Origin: Synechococcus sp. A15-62
Lineage (GTDB): Bacteria > Cyanobacteriota > Cyanobacteriia > PCC-6307 > Cyanobiaceae
NCBI RefSeq assembly: GCF_014280075.1
Contig: NZ_CP047950.1
Span: forward strand, 1,054,001-1,118,000
DNA: 64,000 nucleotides
Direction: 5' to 3'
Position numbers and translations under genes: made by a program. Every line of letters starts with the position of its first letter. The first letter of the stretch is position 1. The notes beneath the pieces are model-generated. The model made no database searches. It saw only the letters and a program-made list of their open reading frames with translations, and was not told the origin of the DNA. Below are positions 55,764 to 64,000 of this stretch, one piece after another.

Positions 55764-55898
55764 ATGACCCTCGGCCGTTTTCTGATTTTCTTTGTGATTG
55801 GGCTGGTGCTCGCATTCACCATCCCTCAATTGAGCTGGTTGCTTTGGCCTCTGGCTGCTTCAGCGCTTGTGGTTCTTGTCCAACTCATTCGTGCTTGA
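55764..55898 (+). CDS. 44-residue membrane protein, hypothetical
   Basis: The product from ATG 55764 is two hydrophobic helices (FLIFFVIGLVLAFTI and LLWPLAASALVVLVQL) with little else. It lies 40 nt after the zinc-ribbon gene in the same direction. Small two-span proteins like this are common in cyanobacteria. No function is assigned. Confidence 0.55.
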   Translation: MTLGRFLIFFVIGLVLAFTIPQLSWLLWPLAASALVVLVQLIRA

Positions 55899-55926
55899 TC
55901 GGATGTGCTTGAGGCTGAACAGGACC

Positions 55927-56433
55927 TCAGGACAACCAGCAGGCATCCACTGAAAAGGTGAGCACGTCGTGGGCATCACGATGGTCGCCGGACGTGATGG
56001 CAACACAGGCCAATTGCCCATCCGCAAAACAGGTTTTTGACTTGAGCACAAATTTTGCGGCGTCACTGTGGGACCAGACCGCTAGACCCTGCTGTTGGGC
56101 TTCGTCGTTGTAAGTGTCCCAGAGTTCAGCGAAGCGTTCCGCCTCAGCCCCCTGCAGGAATTCGTCCAACGCTTCATCAGCACCAACTTCACGGAAGCGC
56201 TGCAAAAAAGAGCGCATTAAGGGATCATCGATCACATTGCTGGTGGCAATGGCACCGGTGATGCCACGCACGGACGTTCGAATAACCCGGTTGGGGTCAG
56301 TTCGGGCGTCAATAATCACGACGGGGCATTGAAGATCCCAAGCGCTTCGATTCCTGAGTTCACGGCCTGCTTCGGACATATCATCCCGAAGTTCACTGAT
56401 CAGTTGCCGTACAACAAGAGTGGGATCGCCCAT
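55927..56433 (-). CDS. Conserved-looking soluble protein, hypothetical
   Basis: 168 residues, acidic, with no membrane segment or signal peptide. ATSNVIDDPLMRSFLQRF and WDTYNDEAQQQGLAVW look ordered; CFADGQLACVAITSGDHR could form a strand-rich C-terminal domain. No family is recognised. It is convergent with the 44-residue gene. Confidence 0.6.
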   Translation of the reverse strand: MGDPTLVVRQLISELRDDMSEAGRELRNRSAWDLQCPVVIIDARTDPNRVIRTSVRGITGAIATSNVIDDPLMRSFLQRFREVGADEALDEFLQGAEAERFAELWDTYNDEAQQQGLAVWSHSDAAKFVLKSKTCFADGQLACVAITSGDHRDAHDVLTFSVDACWLS

Positions 56434-56596
56434 GCCTGAACCTATCGCGAAAACAGTTCAGGAATTTGGCAGGTTAAAGATTCAAAACGCTGAGCCTTGA
56501 AGGCCACTCTTGTGGCGAATAACGTTCTTAAATCAGCCTCCTTGAGGCCGCGAGACCACCGTCCTAGTCGAACCGCAGTCCAATCCATCTCCTTCA

Positions 56597-56896
56597 ATGC
56601 TTTCCGAGACTTTGTTGAGGCGTTCTTGTGCTGGGCTTGCCGGTTTGACCCTGCTGCTTTGTGGTGAAGCTACCCGAGTGCAAGCTGGTGCTTGTCAAAG
56701 CTATGAGGCAGCATTCAATCTTGAAGCGGGAATGCGGGATGGATTAACCCTGAAACAGGCCAAAGCAAGCATTTTTGAAGATGGCTACACAGATGGCTCG
56801 GCTGCCTGCTTTGCAGCCATCAAGAATGAAATCAACCAAATGCCCTATGCCTTTCCACTCGTGAATCAAGCTCTCTACAAAAGAACGCGCCGCTAG
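56597..56896 (+). CDS. Secreted small protein, hypothetical
   Basis: 99 residues: a signal peptide (LLRRSCAGLAGLTLLLCGEATRVQA by character, split here for brevity) ends near residue 30, then a mature domain with two Cys (ACQSYEAAF, AACFAAIKN). It stops at TAG 56894. The same frame stays open for another 103 codons after that TAG (see the next entry). Confidence 0.62.
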   Translation: MLSETLLRRSCAGLAGLTLLLCGEATRVQAGACQSYEAAFNLEAGMRDGLTLKQAKASIFEDGYTDGSAACFAAIKNEINQMPYAFPLVNQALYKRTRR

Positions 56897-57208
56897 AGAG
56901 CACATATAAGTGAGCTTTCTATTGGAAAAGCATGCTGTACAATTATCGCAGCGGAAGCGAAGTCCATCACAACGGCAATATCTTCAAAGGCAGCTAATCA
57001 AAAATCTCATCATCTGGCGAAAGCTGCTGAGTACTACTCACGAGCCAAGCAATTGATCGAAGATGATCAAGACTGGCAGGCTTCAGGCTCAATGATCCTC
57101 AGAGCACTTGCCGAAGAGAGGAAGTCCGAAAACACCGGTTTGCAGGTGATGAACGTAATCAAGTATCAAAAGCCCAAAACCAAGCTGGAGTTCAATTTCC
57201 GCAGCTGA
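56897..57208 (+). pseudogene. In-frame continuation beyond an amber codon
   Basis: After TAG 56894-56896 the same frame is open for 103 codons to TGA 57206. The product looks real: KAANQKSHHLAKAAEYYSRA then KQLIEDDQDWQASGSMILRA. It has no ATG, GTG or TTG until a TTG at 57053 and an ATG at 57092, both well inside the protein-like region. This fits a once longer gene (about 203 residues) cut by a nonsense mutation, or a read-through product. Composition is more A/T-rich than neighbouring genes. Confidence 0.5.
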
Positions 57209-57424
57209 GTTAGGAGCTCTGCAACCCTTCACCTCTGGGCTGACCTGACCTCGCTACTGCCCCATAGGGGCCATTTCCCCCTTCAGAAAGACGCGGAGGA
57301 AATGACCGGTCTGCGCAGAGTGTGTAGACGATTCACTCTGCCGCAATCGGCATGGACGCCGTATCAGTCCCTGCCGCAAGAATGTTGTAAACCATCCTTT
57401 GGGCCCATTCCTGAGTGTTCGTAC

Positions 57425-58177
57425 TTATTTGGCAAGGCTCAGTGTTTGCTCCTCTAGCAGCATGTTGAACTGCAGCAGTTGTTCATCGCTCAGCTGCTGA
57501 CGACTGGTCGCCCCCAATTGCTGTTGGAGGAAAGCCCTTGCTTGATCGGAGCTCCAGCCCAGCTGCTTCAACATGACGTCTCCCTGCTGCAGCAGGTCAC
57601 CACGTCGGATCGGCGCTGGTGCTGTGGACGCATCGTCGTTGGCTTGAATCAACTTCAGCTGACGCAAATAGGCCACGAGATCGGCATAGCGGGTGAGCTT
57701 GTGGCGGCTTCCAAGCCCGAAGGCTCGGGTCAAATAGGCCTGCTCTTGTTCCCGGGACCAACCGATACGTCTGATTTCCATATCGATGGCGGTCAGCTCA
57801 TCACTCCAATCGTCTGGATCCGTTGGGGTTTCGGAGGGGACGTTGTCATCAGCTGTGACGGGAGGTTGTTGGATGACAGGGGGTTCTGGAGCTGAAGGGG
57901 GCTCGCTTTGATCAATCTTTCTGGGTCGCTCGACGGTCTGCCGTTGTGGGTCCTGTTGATTCGACTTGGATTCAGAGCGAGCCGAACTCTGTGTGTGTTC
58001 TGGTCGCCCAGTGGTATCGAGCCTCGTGTGCAACCGTTGCAACGCCCTTTCCTCAGCTTCTTCAGCAGTCGCGGCTTCACCGAGGGCGCTGCCCTGCAGA
58101 GAACCGTCGTGCCAGGCCTCAACCCGCACGATGCATCTCAGGGTGTCGACGTGACACAACTCGGCCCGGATCTGCAT
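57425..58177 (-). CDS. Two-domain protein with duplicated C-terminal helical repeat, hypothetical
   Basis: 250 residues. The N-terminal part (AELCHVDTLRCIVRVEAWHDG then LQGSALGEAATAEEAEERAL) is an alpha/beta module. A Gln/Pro/Glu-rich linker follows (about 60-125). The C-terminus has two similar units: RIGWSREQEQAYLTRAFG (about 137-154) and QLGWSSDQARAFLQQQLG (about 204-221), each with following Arg/Leu helices. This suggests an internal duplication, perhaps of a nucleic-acid-binding helical motif; function unknown. Confidence 0.65.
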   Translation of the reverse strand: MQIRAELCHVDTLRCIVRVEAWHDGSLQGSALGEAATAEEAEERALQRLHTRLDTTGRPEHTQSSARSESKSNQQDPQRQTVERPRKIDQSEPPSAPEPPVIQQPPVTADDNVPSETPTDPDDWSDELTAIDMEIRRIGWSREQEQAYLTRAFGLGSRHKLTRYADLVAYLRQLKLIQANDDASTAPAPIRRGDLLQQGDVMLKQLGWSSDQARAFLQQQLGATSRQQLSDEQLLQFNMLLEEQTLSLAK

Positions 58178-58215
58178 CGCAATGGAACAGCGCTTGCACT
58201 TTCTAGGCTGCCGCG

Positions 58216-58953
58216 ATGGACATCACTTCGCTTCCTTCACTGTCGGATTTCTTCGAAGGTGCCGATCAATGGGGAGAGGTCTTGGCACTGCTGCCTGTTC
58301 TGGTGCTGCTGGAGCTGATCCTGTCGGCTGACAATGCCGTGGCCCTTGCGGCCATCGCCCGCAGCAGCCGCCAACCGGAGCAGGAAAAATTAGCCCTCAA
58401 TCTGGGCATTGGCATTGCCCTGGTCTTGCGGATTGCCTTGATCATTGTGGCCCAGTGGGTGTTGCAAAACGCTTGGGTACAACTCCTGGCGGCCGCTTAT
58501 CTGGTTTGGCTGGTGGTTGATCACTTCAACAATCGATCAGTCGCAGAAGCGGAGTCCATCGAGGGCAATGAATCCAGCGGTCTGTCCCGCCCCTTTCTGA
58601 ACACGGTTCTGTTGCTGGCTTTCACAGATCTGGCGTTCTCCATCGATAGCGTGGCCGCAGCCGTGGCCATCAGTGATCAGATTGTGTTGATCAGTACGGG
58701 TGCCTTCATCGGCATCGTGGCGCTGCGTTTTACATCCGCCCTGTTCATCCGCTGGCTTGATCTGTATCCACGGCTGGAAACAGCCGGATTTCTCGCTGTT
58801 GCTTTTGTGGCGCTGCGCTTGATAGTTCACGTTGTCCTCCCAAGCCTCAATCAACCCGACTGGCTCACCCTGTTGGTGGTGCTGATGCTGTTTGCCTGGG
58901 GAATGTCGATCCGCAGCAACGATCTCGATCAGGACGAAAGCCATGCTTGTTGA
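58216..58953 (+). CDS. TerC-family integral membrane protein
   Basis: 245 residues, seven or more membrane helices, with the TerC metal-site motifs ELILSADNAVALA and FTDLAFSIDSVAAA. TerC proteins act in manganese or other metal export to secretory and thylakoid compartments, and in metalation of exported proteins; the plant homologue is needed for thylakoid biogenesis. The last 11 nt overlap the next gene start. Confidence 0.88.
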   Translation: MDITSLPSLSDFFEGADQWGEVLALLPVLVLLELILSADNAVALAAIARSSRQPEQEKLALNLGIGIALVLRIALIIVAQWVLQNAWVQLLAAAYLVWLVVDHFNNRSVAEAESIEGNESSGLSRPFLNTVLLLAFTDLAFSIDSVAAAVAISDQIVLISTGAFIGIVALRFTSALFIRWLDLYPRLETAGFLAVAFVALRLIVHVVLPSLNQPDWLTLLVVLMLFAWGMSIRSNDLDQDESHAC

Positions 58954-59281
58954 ATTGCGCCATATCAGTGGTGATCGTTTGATCCATCGTGTTGACCTTG
59001 AGGATCCACCACAACCGGGGCGTTGGTTTGTTGTTGAAGAGCAGTCTTTTCTTGTGATCCAACGTCGTCATCGTTATGCGCTTCGCAACGGTCGCTATGT
59101 GATGGCTTCGGTGGCCTTGTTGGTGAAACCCCAGGCTCGCCCTGCGGATGCAACACCCTGGCGACACGGCTGGGTGATCGGCGACCCGAACTGTCGTTTC
59201 AATGCCCGCAGCCCTTTGCTCCGCTGTGCCGTATGGCCAGAAGGGCCCTGCGACAGCTGCAGCCACCGTGAACCTCGCTGA
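58943..59281 (+). CDS. DUF6464-like cyanobacterial protein
   Basis: 112 residues from ATG 58943. The C-terminal Cys motif DPNCRFNARSPLLRCAVWP...GPCDSCSHRE resembles the cyanobacterial family with NPxxxxRCAVNPxGPC. Metal binding is likely from four Cys. It overlaps the TerC gene end, hinting at co-expression. Function unknown. Confidence 0.65.
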   Translation: MLVELRHISGDRLIHRVDLEDPPQPGRWFVVEEQSFLVIQRRHRYALRNGRYVMASVALLVKPQARPADATPWRHGWVIGDPNCRFNARSPLLRCAVWPEGPCDSCSHREPR

Positions 59282-59284
59282 GCC

Positions 59285-59935
59285 ATGAACCCTGAATGGC
59301 TCACAGGGCGTCTCTGCGCTGGCCATGGAGTGGCCTCCGGCACAAGCAAGGAATCTCCATACCCAGATGGAACGATTCGAATGCAGTTCCCTGTGTTCAA
59401 GGGCTTAGGGCTTGATCTCTCGAGCTGTTATTTCGGCACGCTGAATCTCGATTTTGCGCCGCTCGAGGTTTCGCTCACGAATCCAGACCACCTGTTCGAA
59501 AAGGTGCAATGGACCGAACTCCACCCCCCTGAAACATTTTCGTTCTGGCGAGTGGAGATCAAGACCACTGAAATCGAGGTTGTGAGTGGTTGGATCTACT
59601 ATCCCCACCCAGAGACCAAGGAACGTCATTGGCAACCTCCAACAACAGTGGAGTTGCTTGCACCACATCTAAGTGGGGTTGATCCAGGCTGCACCATTTC
59701 TCTCCGCGATCAACGCAGACGGATCAAACTTGTGGACACGATTCGCCTGCGTGCAAGGCTGCTTGAATTTCTGAAGTTCAGAGTGCTGGCCTCACAGCAA
59801 ACATTTTTTGAAGCCGACGCCCTGATGAATCGCCGACAATGGCTGTCGACAATGTTCCCGGAAGCCCTACAACTCTCCGAACTGGATCTCGATCTGGTCT
59901 GGACTCAAGCGCGTTCGTTGTACACGGAATCCTGA
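59285..59935 (+). CDS. Hypothetical protein with a riboflavin-kinase-like N-terminal pattern
   Basis: 216 residues. The N-terminal part LTGRLCAGHGVASGT...IRMQFPVFKGLGLDL...YFGTLNLDF resembles the CTP-dependent riboflavin kinase (RibK, DUF120) motif series, where GxGxA and a GTLNL strand are typical. The C-terminus (residues 110-216) is unlike anything I recognise. The kinship is a suggestion, not an identification. It follows the DUF6464-like gene by 3 nt. Confidence 0.55.
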   Translation: MNPEWLTGRLCAGHGVASGTSKESPYPDGTIRMQFPVFKGLGLDLSSCYFGTLNLDFAPLEVSLTNPDHLFEKVQWTELHPPETFSFWRVEIKTTEIEVVSGWIYYPHPETKERHWQPPTTVELLAPHLSGVDPGCTISLRDQRRRIKLVDTIRLRARLLEFLKFRVLASQQTFFEADALMNRRQWLSTMFPEALQLSELDLDLVWTQARSLYTES

Positions 59936-59936
59936 A

Positions 59937-60953
59937 TCAACCCTCGCCCAACCGATCTCCTGGAGTGGCGTTGAGTTGCTGCAACAGAACGGGGGCTGTG
60001 CTGCGTGCTTTTCCTTCCAGCTGCGCCTCCCGGATCAGAAGGGGACAACCTGAACTGCTCACCACAAGCCCCAGATCCTCGATCACTGCAAGGATCGTCC
60101 CTGGGCGATGCCCGCCGGTGGGCCATTGGCCCACGAGGGTGCGCCCCTCAGCGCTGAGTTGATCCTGCAGGCGCTCGATCAACGGCTCCGTGCGCAACAC
60201 CTTCAGGCGTTTGCCCTGCCAGTGGGTGAACGCTCCGGGATGAAGCCCCATCACCTTGCGATGAATGCTGAGGGCAGGGGCTGACCAATCCAATTGGAAA
60301 TCCTGTTTCTCCAGCATGCGGGCATAGGTCGACCCTTCGGCCTGAACCCGCACGTTGAGCCTGGCCAATCTCTCGTCTTCTGGACCCGTACCCGTCGATT
60401 CAATCAGCGGCATGGCCTGCACCATCAGCTCTGCAGTGAGAGCACTGAGCCGTTCGGCCAAGGCGATGGAGGTATCCAGGAGCTCGATCGAGGTGCGTTG
60501 TTCGAGCAGCACAGGGCCGGTATCGAGCCCTTCTTCCATGGCCATGATCCCCACACCTGTTTCCTGATCCCCTTCGAGCAGAGCCCACTGGATGGGACCA
60601 GCACCGCGCCAACGCGGTAGAAGTGATCCGTGGCCGTTCCAGCAGCCCAGAGGCGCCTGCTCCAAAACATCCTTGGGCAGGATCTGTCCAAAGGCCACAA
60701 CCACCGAAGCATCAGCACCGAGGGCAGCAAGCTTGGCTTTGCAATCGTCATCCCGCCGGATCCGTTCAGGGGTGAACACCGGTAGACCGAGTTCCTCGGC
60801 TCTCGCCTTCACCGGTGATGGAACCAGCTGTTTGCCTCGACCCCGCCGCCGATCGGGCTGCGTCACCACTCCAACGACGGTGTGACCTGCCCCATGCAAT
60901 GCATCAAGGGTCGGCACCGCATAGGCCGGTGTTCCCCAGAACAGAATCTTCAA
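59937..60953 (-). CDS. fmt: Methionyl-tRNA formyltransferase
   Basis: 338 residues from TTG 60953. The catalytic N-H motif appears as NGHGSLLPRWRGAGP (Asn about 105, His about 107) and the Asp in MEEGLDTGPVL (about 143). The C-terminal domain (KVMGLHPGAFTHWQGKRLKVL) binds tRNA. It formylates initiator Met-tRNA using 10-formyl-tetrahydrofolate. The start lies 2 nt after the TldE stop, so it is translationally linked to the protease genes. Confidence 0.93.
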   Translation of the reverse strand: MKILFWGTPAYAVPTLDALHGAGHTVVGVVTQPDRRRGRGKQLVPSPVKARAEELGLPVFTPERIRRDDDCKAKLAALGADASVVVAFGQILPKDVLEQAPLGCWNGHGSLLPRWRGAGPIQWALLEGDQETGVGIMAMEEGLDTGPVLLEQRTSIELLDTSIALAERLSALTAELMVQAMPLIESTGTGPEDERLARLNVRVQAEGSTYARMLEKQDFQLDWSAPALSIHRKVMGLHPGAFTHWQGKRLKVLRTEPLIERLQDQLSAEGRTLVGQWPTGGHRPGTILAVIEDLGLVVSSSGCPLLIREAQLEGKARSTAPVLLQQLNATPGDRLGEG

Positions 60954-60955
60954 CG

Positions 60956-62329
60956 TCAGGCTTCGCCGGTGATGGAGAGACCATCCACCCAAACATGGGG
61001 GCAAACCCCACGGTGGGTAACTTCTGAATCAGTTTCCAGATGAGCGATGCCGTTGAGAACAGAGCGGATGTCGCCGGCAACCGTTGCTGCTTCAACCGAA
61101 ATCCGTTCTCCGTTGTTCACCAACCAACCATCGAAGGGCAAGGAGAAGGAACCTTGGGTGGCCTTTACTCCGGCATGAAGCGCTGATAGATCCTCAATCA
61201 GCACGAAAGGGCCAGACTCGGTGCGGTGGTCGAGGCTGTTGCCACTGCTGACCTGCGGGTTGGAACCAACCACGAACCAGTCTGGACCCACCGAAACCTT
61301 GGCTCCAAGCCCAGCATGGCCGGTGGGTTGAACACCGAAGGCTCGGGCCGTGGCTTCCGAGTGAAGGAAATTCCGCAGTGTTCCGCCCTCAATCAATGAG
61401 AGGCGCCGGGTTGGTGTTCCCTCGCCATCAAAGGCTGCCGCACTGATGTGTCCCGGGTGGAGGCCGTCATCGTGGAGATTGAAGAAGGGAACCGCCAGAT
61501 CGGATCCAATCGAATCCCGCTGGCTCAAGCTCACCCCATCGAGCACGGAACGAGCATTGAACATGCTGCTAAAAGCACCGAGCAGAGAGAGAAAAGCCTC
61601 AGGGGTGAAACAGACCCGATAGGTCCCTGTTTCGATCGGTTGATAGTCCAGATGGCTGACGGTGCGGTCAACCGCTTCGCTGATGCAGCCCTGAACATCC
61701 AGTTCGCTGCTGCCAAGGCCCAGACGAACTGCACCGCCACTGCGGGGCTTGCGACCTGTTTCTTCCGCCCTTGCGTAGAGATAGAGGCTGGCTTGGGTGC
61801 GCTCCATCTGGCGCAGTGCCCCATCACTGTTGAGATAGAGGCTTTGAGACAGGGATTCCGCCAGTCCGTTGTAGGGGACTGTTTGGATTGCGGGGTGACG
61901 TCCGAGCAGATCGGCTTCTGCTTCCCGCAGGGTGTCCAGAAGTGGGAGGATTCCCTGGCGTGGTTGAAGCGGTCGATCGAGCTCTGGGAGTGGGGCTGTC
62001 GAGAGTGGTGAGAACTGAGGGATTTCCTCTGGATTGCCGAAACGACTGGCCGCATGCGCCCCAACCAGAGCTTGTTCCAAGCCGCTGTCGGAGAGGTCGG
62101 TGGTGCTGGTGATGCCCACCAGGCCATCGCTGTTCCAAACCCGGACGGTGATTGAGCTGCGCTGTGAGGCCTTGAGTTGTTTGGCTTCACCGCGATCCAC
62201 CTGAACGGAGCAGTCGTCACTGCATGCGGCACCAAGGTCCCAACGACGAATCCCTTCGCGTGAAGCAAGGGTCTGAAGGCGATCCCTGAGATCTTTGGCG
62301 TTAAGGCTGTTGTTGCTGCTCATCATCAA
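60956..62329 (-). CDS. TldE/PmbA family protein
   Basis: 457 residues. The N-terminal ITVRVWNSDGLVGITSTTDLS, SPFN-like patterns and the C-terminal GSFSLPFDGWLVNNGER match the PmbA/TldE family, the non-catalytic partner of the TldD metalloprotease. Together they degrade or process peptides such as microcin or toxin precursors. It overlaps tldD by 4 nt (ATGA). Confidence 0.87.
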   Translation of the reverse strand: MMMSSNNSLNAKDLRDRLQTLASREGIRRWDLGAACSDDCSVQVDRGEAKQLKASQRSSITVRVWNSDGLVGITSTTDLSDSGLEQALVGAHAASRFGNPEEIPQFSPLSTAPLPELDRPLQPRQGILPLLDTLREAEADLLGRHPAIQTVPYNGLAESLSQSLYLNSDGALRQMERTQASLYLYARAEETGRKPRSGGAVRLGLGSSELDVQGCISEAVDRTVSHLDYQPIETGTYRVCFTPEAFLSLLGAFSSMFNARSVLDGVSLSQRDSIGSDLAVPFFNLHDDGLHPGHISAAAFDGEGTPTRRLSLIEGGTLRNFLHSEATARAFGVQPTGHAGLGAKVSVGPDWFVVGSNPQVSSGNSLDHRTESGPFVLIEDLSALHAGVKATQGSFSLPFDGWLVNNGERISVEAATVAGDIRSVLNGIAHLETDSEVTHRGVCPHVWVDGLSITGEA

Positions 62330-63735
62330 CGGCCCCCAACCGTGATCGAATCAACCTTGATGTGGGGTTGCCCCACGGTGACGAACACACTTCCACTTAC
62401 GGATCCGCAAAACCCGGCAGCCAGTTCCAGATCGTTGGCGCACATGGAAATGCGAGGCATCACCTCCTTGGCATCACCGATCAACGTGGCGCCTTTCACG
62501 GGTTTGGTGAGTTTGCCGTTTTCAATCAGATACCCCTCTTCAACGGAAAAATTGAACTGACCCGTCGGGCCCACACTTCCCCCACCCATGGCCTTGCAAT
62601 ACAGGCCTTGGTCGACGGATTCAATCAACTGCTCTGGAGTATGTGATCCCGCGTCGATGAAGGTGTTGCGCATCCGGCTCGCTGCGGCGAAGGCATGGCT
62701 CTGACGCCGGCCGCTTCCGGTGCGTTTGTGGCCTGTGCGCAGTTCACCGGCCCGATCACTGATGAACCGTTGGAGCACCCCGTCTTTGATCAGAACGGTG
62801 CGCTCCGGTGCCATTCCCTCGTCATCCATCGAAAGGGAGCCGAAAGAGCCACCACTCAGCCCTTCATCGATGGCGGTGACAGCAGGGTGAGCGATCAGTT
62901 CACCAACGCGGTCAGCGAAGGGAGTGGTGCCCCGTTCAATCTGGGTTGTTTCGAGCAGATGGCCACAGGCCTCGTGGAAAATCACGCCACCGAAGCGGTT
63001 GGCAAGAACAGCCGGCATCTGTCCTGCATCCACGTAGTCGGCCCGCAACATCGTTCCAGCGCTGTTGCACACTTCAGCTGCACTGGCCTCGGAATCCCAG
63101 TCCCGAAGATCGTCCGGACGATCGGAGCTTCCGTAGCGTCGGCCAATGCTGGATCGGTGATCTCCGTCGGCAGCGAGAACGGAGAGACCGGTTGATTGAT
63201 GCAGGCGAATGTCGCGGGCGAACGTGCCATCGGATGCAGCCACCAGCACTTCCTGCCAGTCACGGGCGTAACTGCCCCGCCGCACCTGAAGGTGCTGACC
63301 AAGACGATTGAGATGGGCTGTGCCCTGAAGCAGGCACTGGCTCGCCTGATCGAGAGATGGACAACGTTCCAGCCAGTCGGCTTTTGTCACTCCGTGGTCG
63401 GTCAGCTGCTTCAACCCTTCAAAAGCTGAAGGGGAAGTGAGCTGTTGCGCCTCCAGACCGAGCATGGCCATGGCCTGGTCAAGGGCACGCTTGAGGCCAG
63501 CTTCGCTCAGATCGTTGGTACTGACGAAGCCATCTCGGCCATCACGAAACACCCTCAGGCCAGCGCCACGGGCAAAGGACGGGTTGACACTAGTGATCTG
63601 ATCCTGTTCAGCAAGCAAACCGATGTGGTCGGTGCGCTCGAGAAACACCTCCACCAGGTCGGCTCCTGCGGAGCTACCACGGTGCAGCAAGGACTCCAAG
63701 AGTCCTTGCCACTGATTCGAAAAGGCGTTGGTCAA
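62326..63735 (-). CDS. tldD: TldD metalloprotease
   Basis: 469 residues. The metal-binding HEACGH (HExxxH) is intact, and the second catalytic half near AGFCGSVSG carries the conserved Cys. It forms the active TldD/TldE heterodimer with the next gene. It is divergent from nothing here; acsF lies upstream on the same strand with 32 nt between. Confidence 0.9.
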   Translation of the reverse strand: MTNAFSNQWQGLLESLLHRGSSAGADLVEVFLERTDHIGLLAEQDQITSVNPSFARGAGLRVFRDGRDGFVSTNDLSEAGLKRALDQAMAMLGLEAQQLTSPSAFEGLKQLTDHGVTKADWLERCPSLDQASQCLLQGTAHLNRLGQHLQVRRGSYARDWQEVLVAASDGTFARDIRLHQSTGLSVLAADGDHRSSIGRRYGSSDRPDDLRDWDSEASAAEVCNSAGTMLRADYVDAGQMPAVLANRFGGVIFHEACGHLLETTQIERGTTPFADRVGELIAHPAVTAIDEGLSGGSFGSLSMDDEGMAPERTVLIKDGVLQRFISDRAGELRTGHKRTGSGRRQSHAFAAASRMRNTFIDAGSHTPEQLIESVDQGLYCKAMGGGSVGPTGQFNFSVEEGYLIENGKLTKPVKGATLIGDAKEVMPRISMCANDLELAAGFCGSVSGSVFVTVGQPHIKVDSITVGGR

Positions 63736-63767
63736 GAAATCTCCTCGATTGGGCTGGGGGAGTCCCC

Positions 63768-64000
63768 TCAGCGCACAGCTGGCTGGAAACGATCGCTGTC
63801 GATCGCGGGCATCAGGAACAGCTTGGCCATCTCGGCACCGTTACCGATCCAGAAGGGCAGCTTCCGCAGCAACTTCACAGGAGCGATGGCATCGCTGGCA
63901 TCAGCCTTGTCCAGAGCGGCATTGTTGGCAACCAGGCGTTCGAGGCGCGTCCAGAACTTGTCGTTGTTGACATCAAGAACAACAGGGAAAACGCGCGCAG
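63768..64000 (-). CDS. acsF: Mg-protoporphyrin IX monomethyl ester cyclase AcsF, C-terminal end (partial)
   Basis: The last 77 residues are visible. ARVFPVVLDVNNDKFW and the ending MAKLFLMPAIDSDRFQPAV are typical of the AcsF/CHL27 C-terminus. AcsF is the diiron aerobic cyclase that forms the fifth ring of chlorophyll. Together with chlP at the left end it marks this region as part of a chlorophyll-producing genome. Confidence 0.85.
   Translation of the reverse strand, partial: ARVFPVVLDVNNDKFWTRLERLVANNAALDKADASDAIAPVKLLRKLPFWIGNGAEMAKLFLMPAIDSDRFQPAVR

Overview
This 64 kb window is GC-rich, densely packed and unmistakably cyanobacterial. The gene set best fits a marine Synechococcus (picocyanobacterium). 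It holds chlorophyll genes at both ends (chlP and acsF fragments), glutamyl-tRNA reductase, a CcsA cytochrome c assembly protein, a bifunctional-type FBPase/SBPase, GlgC, a CPP1-like protein, a stand-alone PCP_red domain, a B12-dependent class II ribonucleotide reductase and a PhnDCE-type phosphonate/phosphite transporter. The species assignment is inferred from gene content, not from a database match.

Layout. 1-10 kb: chlP (partial), a VanY-like carboxypeptidase, a U32 peptidase/RNA-hydroxylation-family protein, typA, a DUF309 protein, then a tightly overlapping envelope cluster (LptA-like, LptB, LptF/G-like permease) followed by ccsA. 9.6-11.9 kb: a small-gene zone with a glycine-zipper protein, an RlpA-like lipoprotein preceded by dyad repeats, and a cryptic minus-strand unit of very small ORFs ending in a terminator. 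11.9-19.3 kb: central carbon block rpe / glpX-hemA-glgC-gnd-pgl-CIA30, covering Calvin cycle, glycogen synthesis and the oxidative pentose phosphate pathway plus the first step of tetrapyrrole synthesis. 19.7-29.5 kb: ilvD, a UPRT-like protein with a degenerate PRPP loop, a pentapeptide-repeat protein, a His-rich CobW GTPase, a DMT transporter, a DUF389 membrane protein, two SDRs, a beta-propeller protein and a LOG-family protein.

29.5-31.8 kb is the most accessory-like stretch: a HIT protein, a two-gene operon headed by a ribbon-helix-helix protein, a divergent second ribbon-helix-helix protein with a Cys cluster, repeats and a perfect dyad between them, two strong hairpins and a tRNA-Ser(UGA). 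31.8-42.9 kb: nrdJ, a methyltransferase, prfC, CPP1-like, hslO and an ECF-like ABC ATPase, a DUF3531-like protein and rsmE, DUF92 (VTE6-like), a group 3-type sigma factor, the PCP_red protein. 42.9-48 kb: a minus-strand run aminotransferase-phnD-phnC-phnE(fused)-SGNH hydrolase. 48-55.4 kb: VOC protein, uracil-DNA glycosylase, ispG, a C-terminal processing protease, mfd. 55.5-64 kb: small membrane proteins, a secreted protein whose frame continues past an amber codon, TerC, fmt, tldE and tldD, and the 3' end of acsF.

No rRNA, CRISPR array, insertion sequence, integrase or phage gene was seen. Several short genes (42-55 codons) were found by reading the intergenic regions directly. The best candidates for something undescribed are the paired ribbon-helix-helix locus (29.9-31.3 kb), the amber-interrupted reading frame (56.6-57.2 kb) and the hidden small-ORF unit (11.4-11.8 kb).
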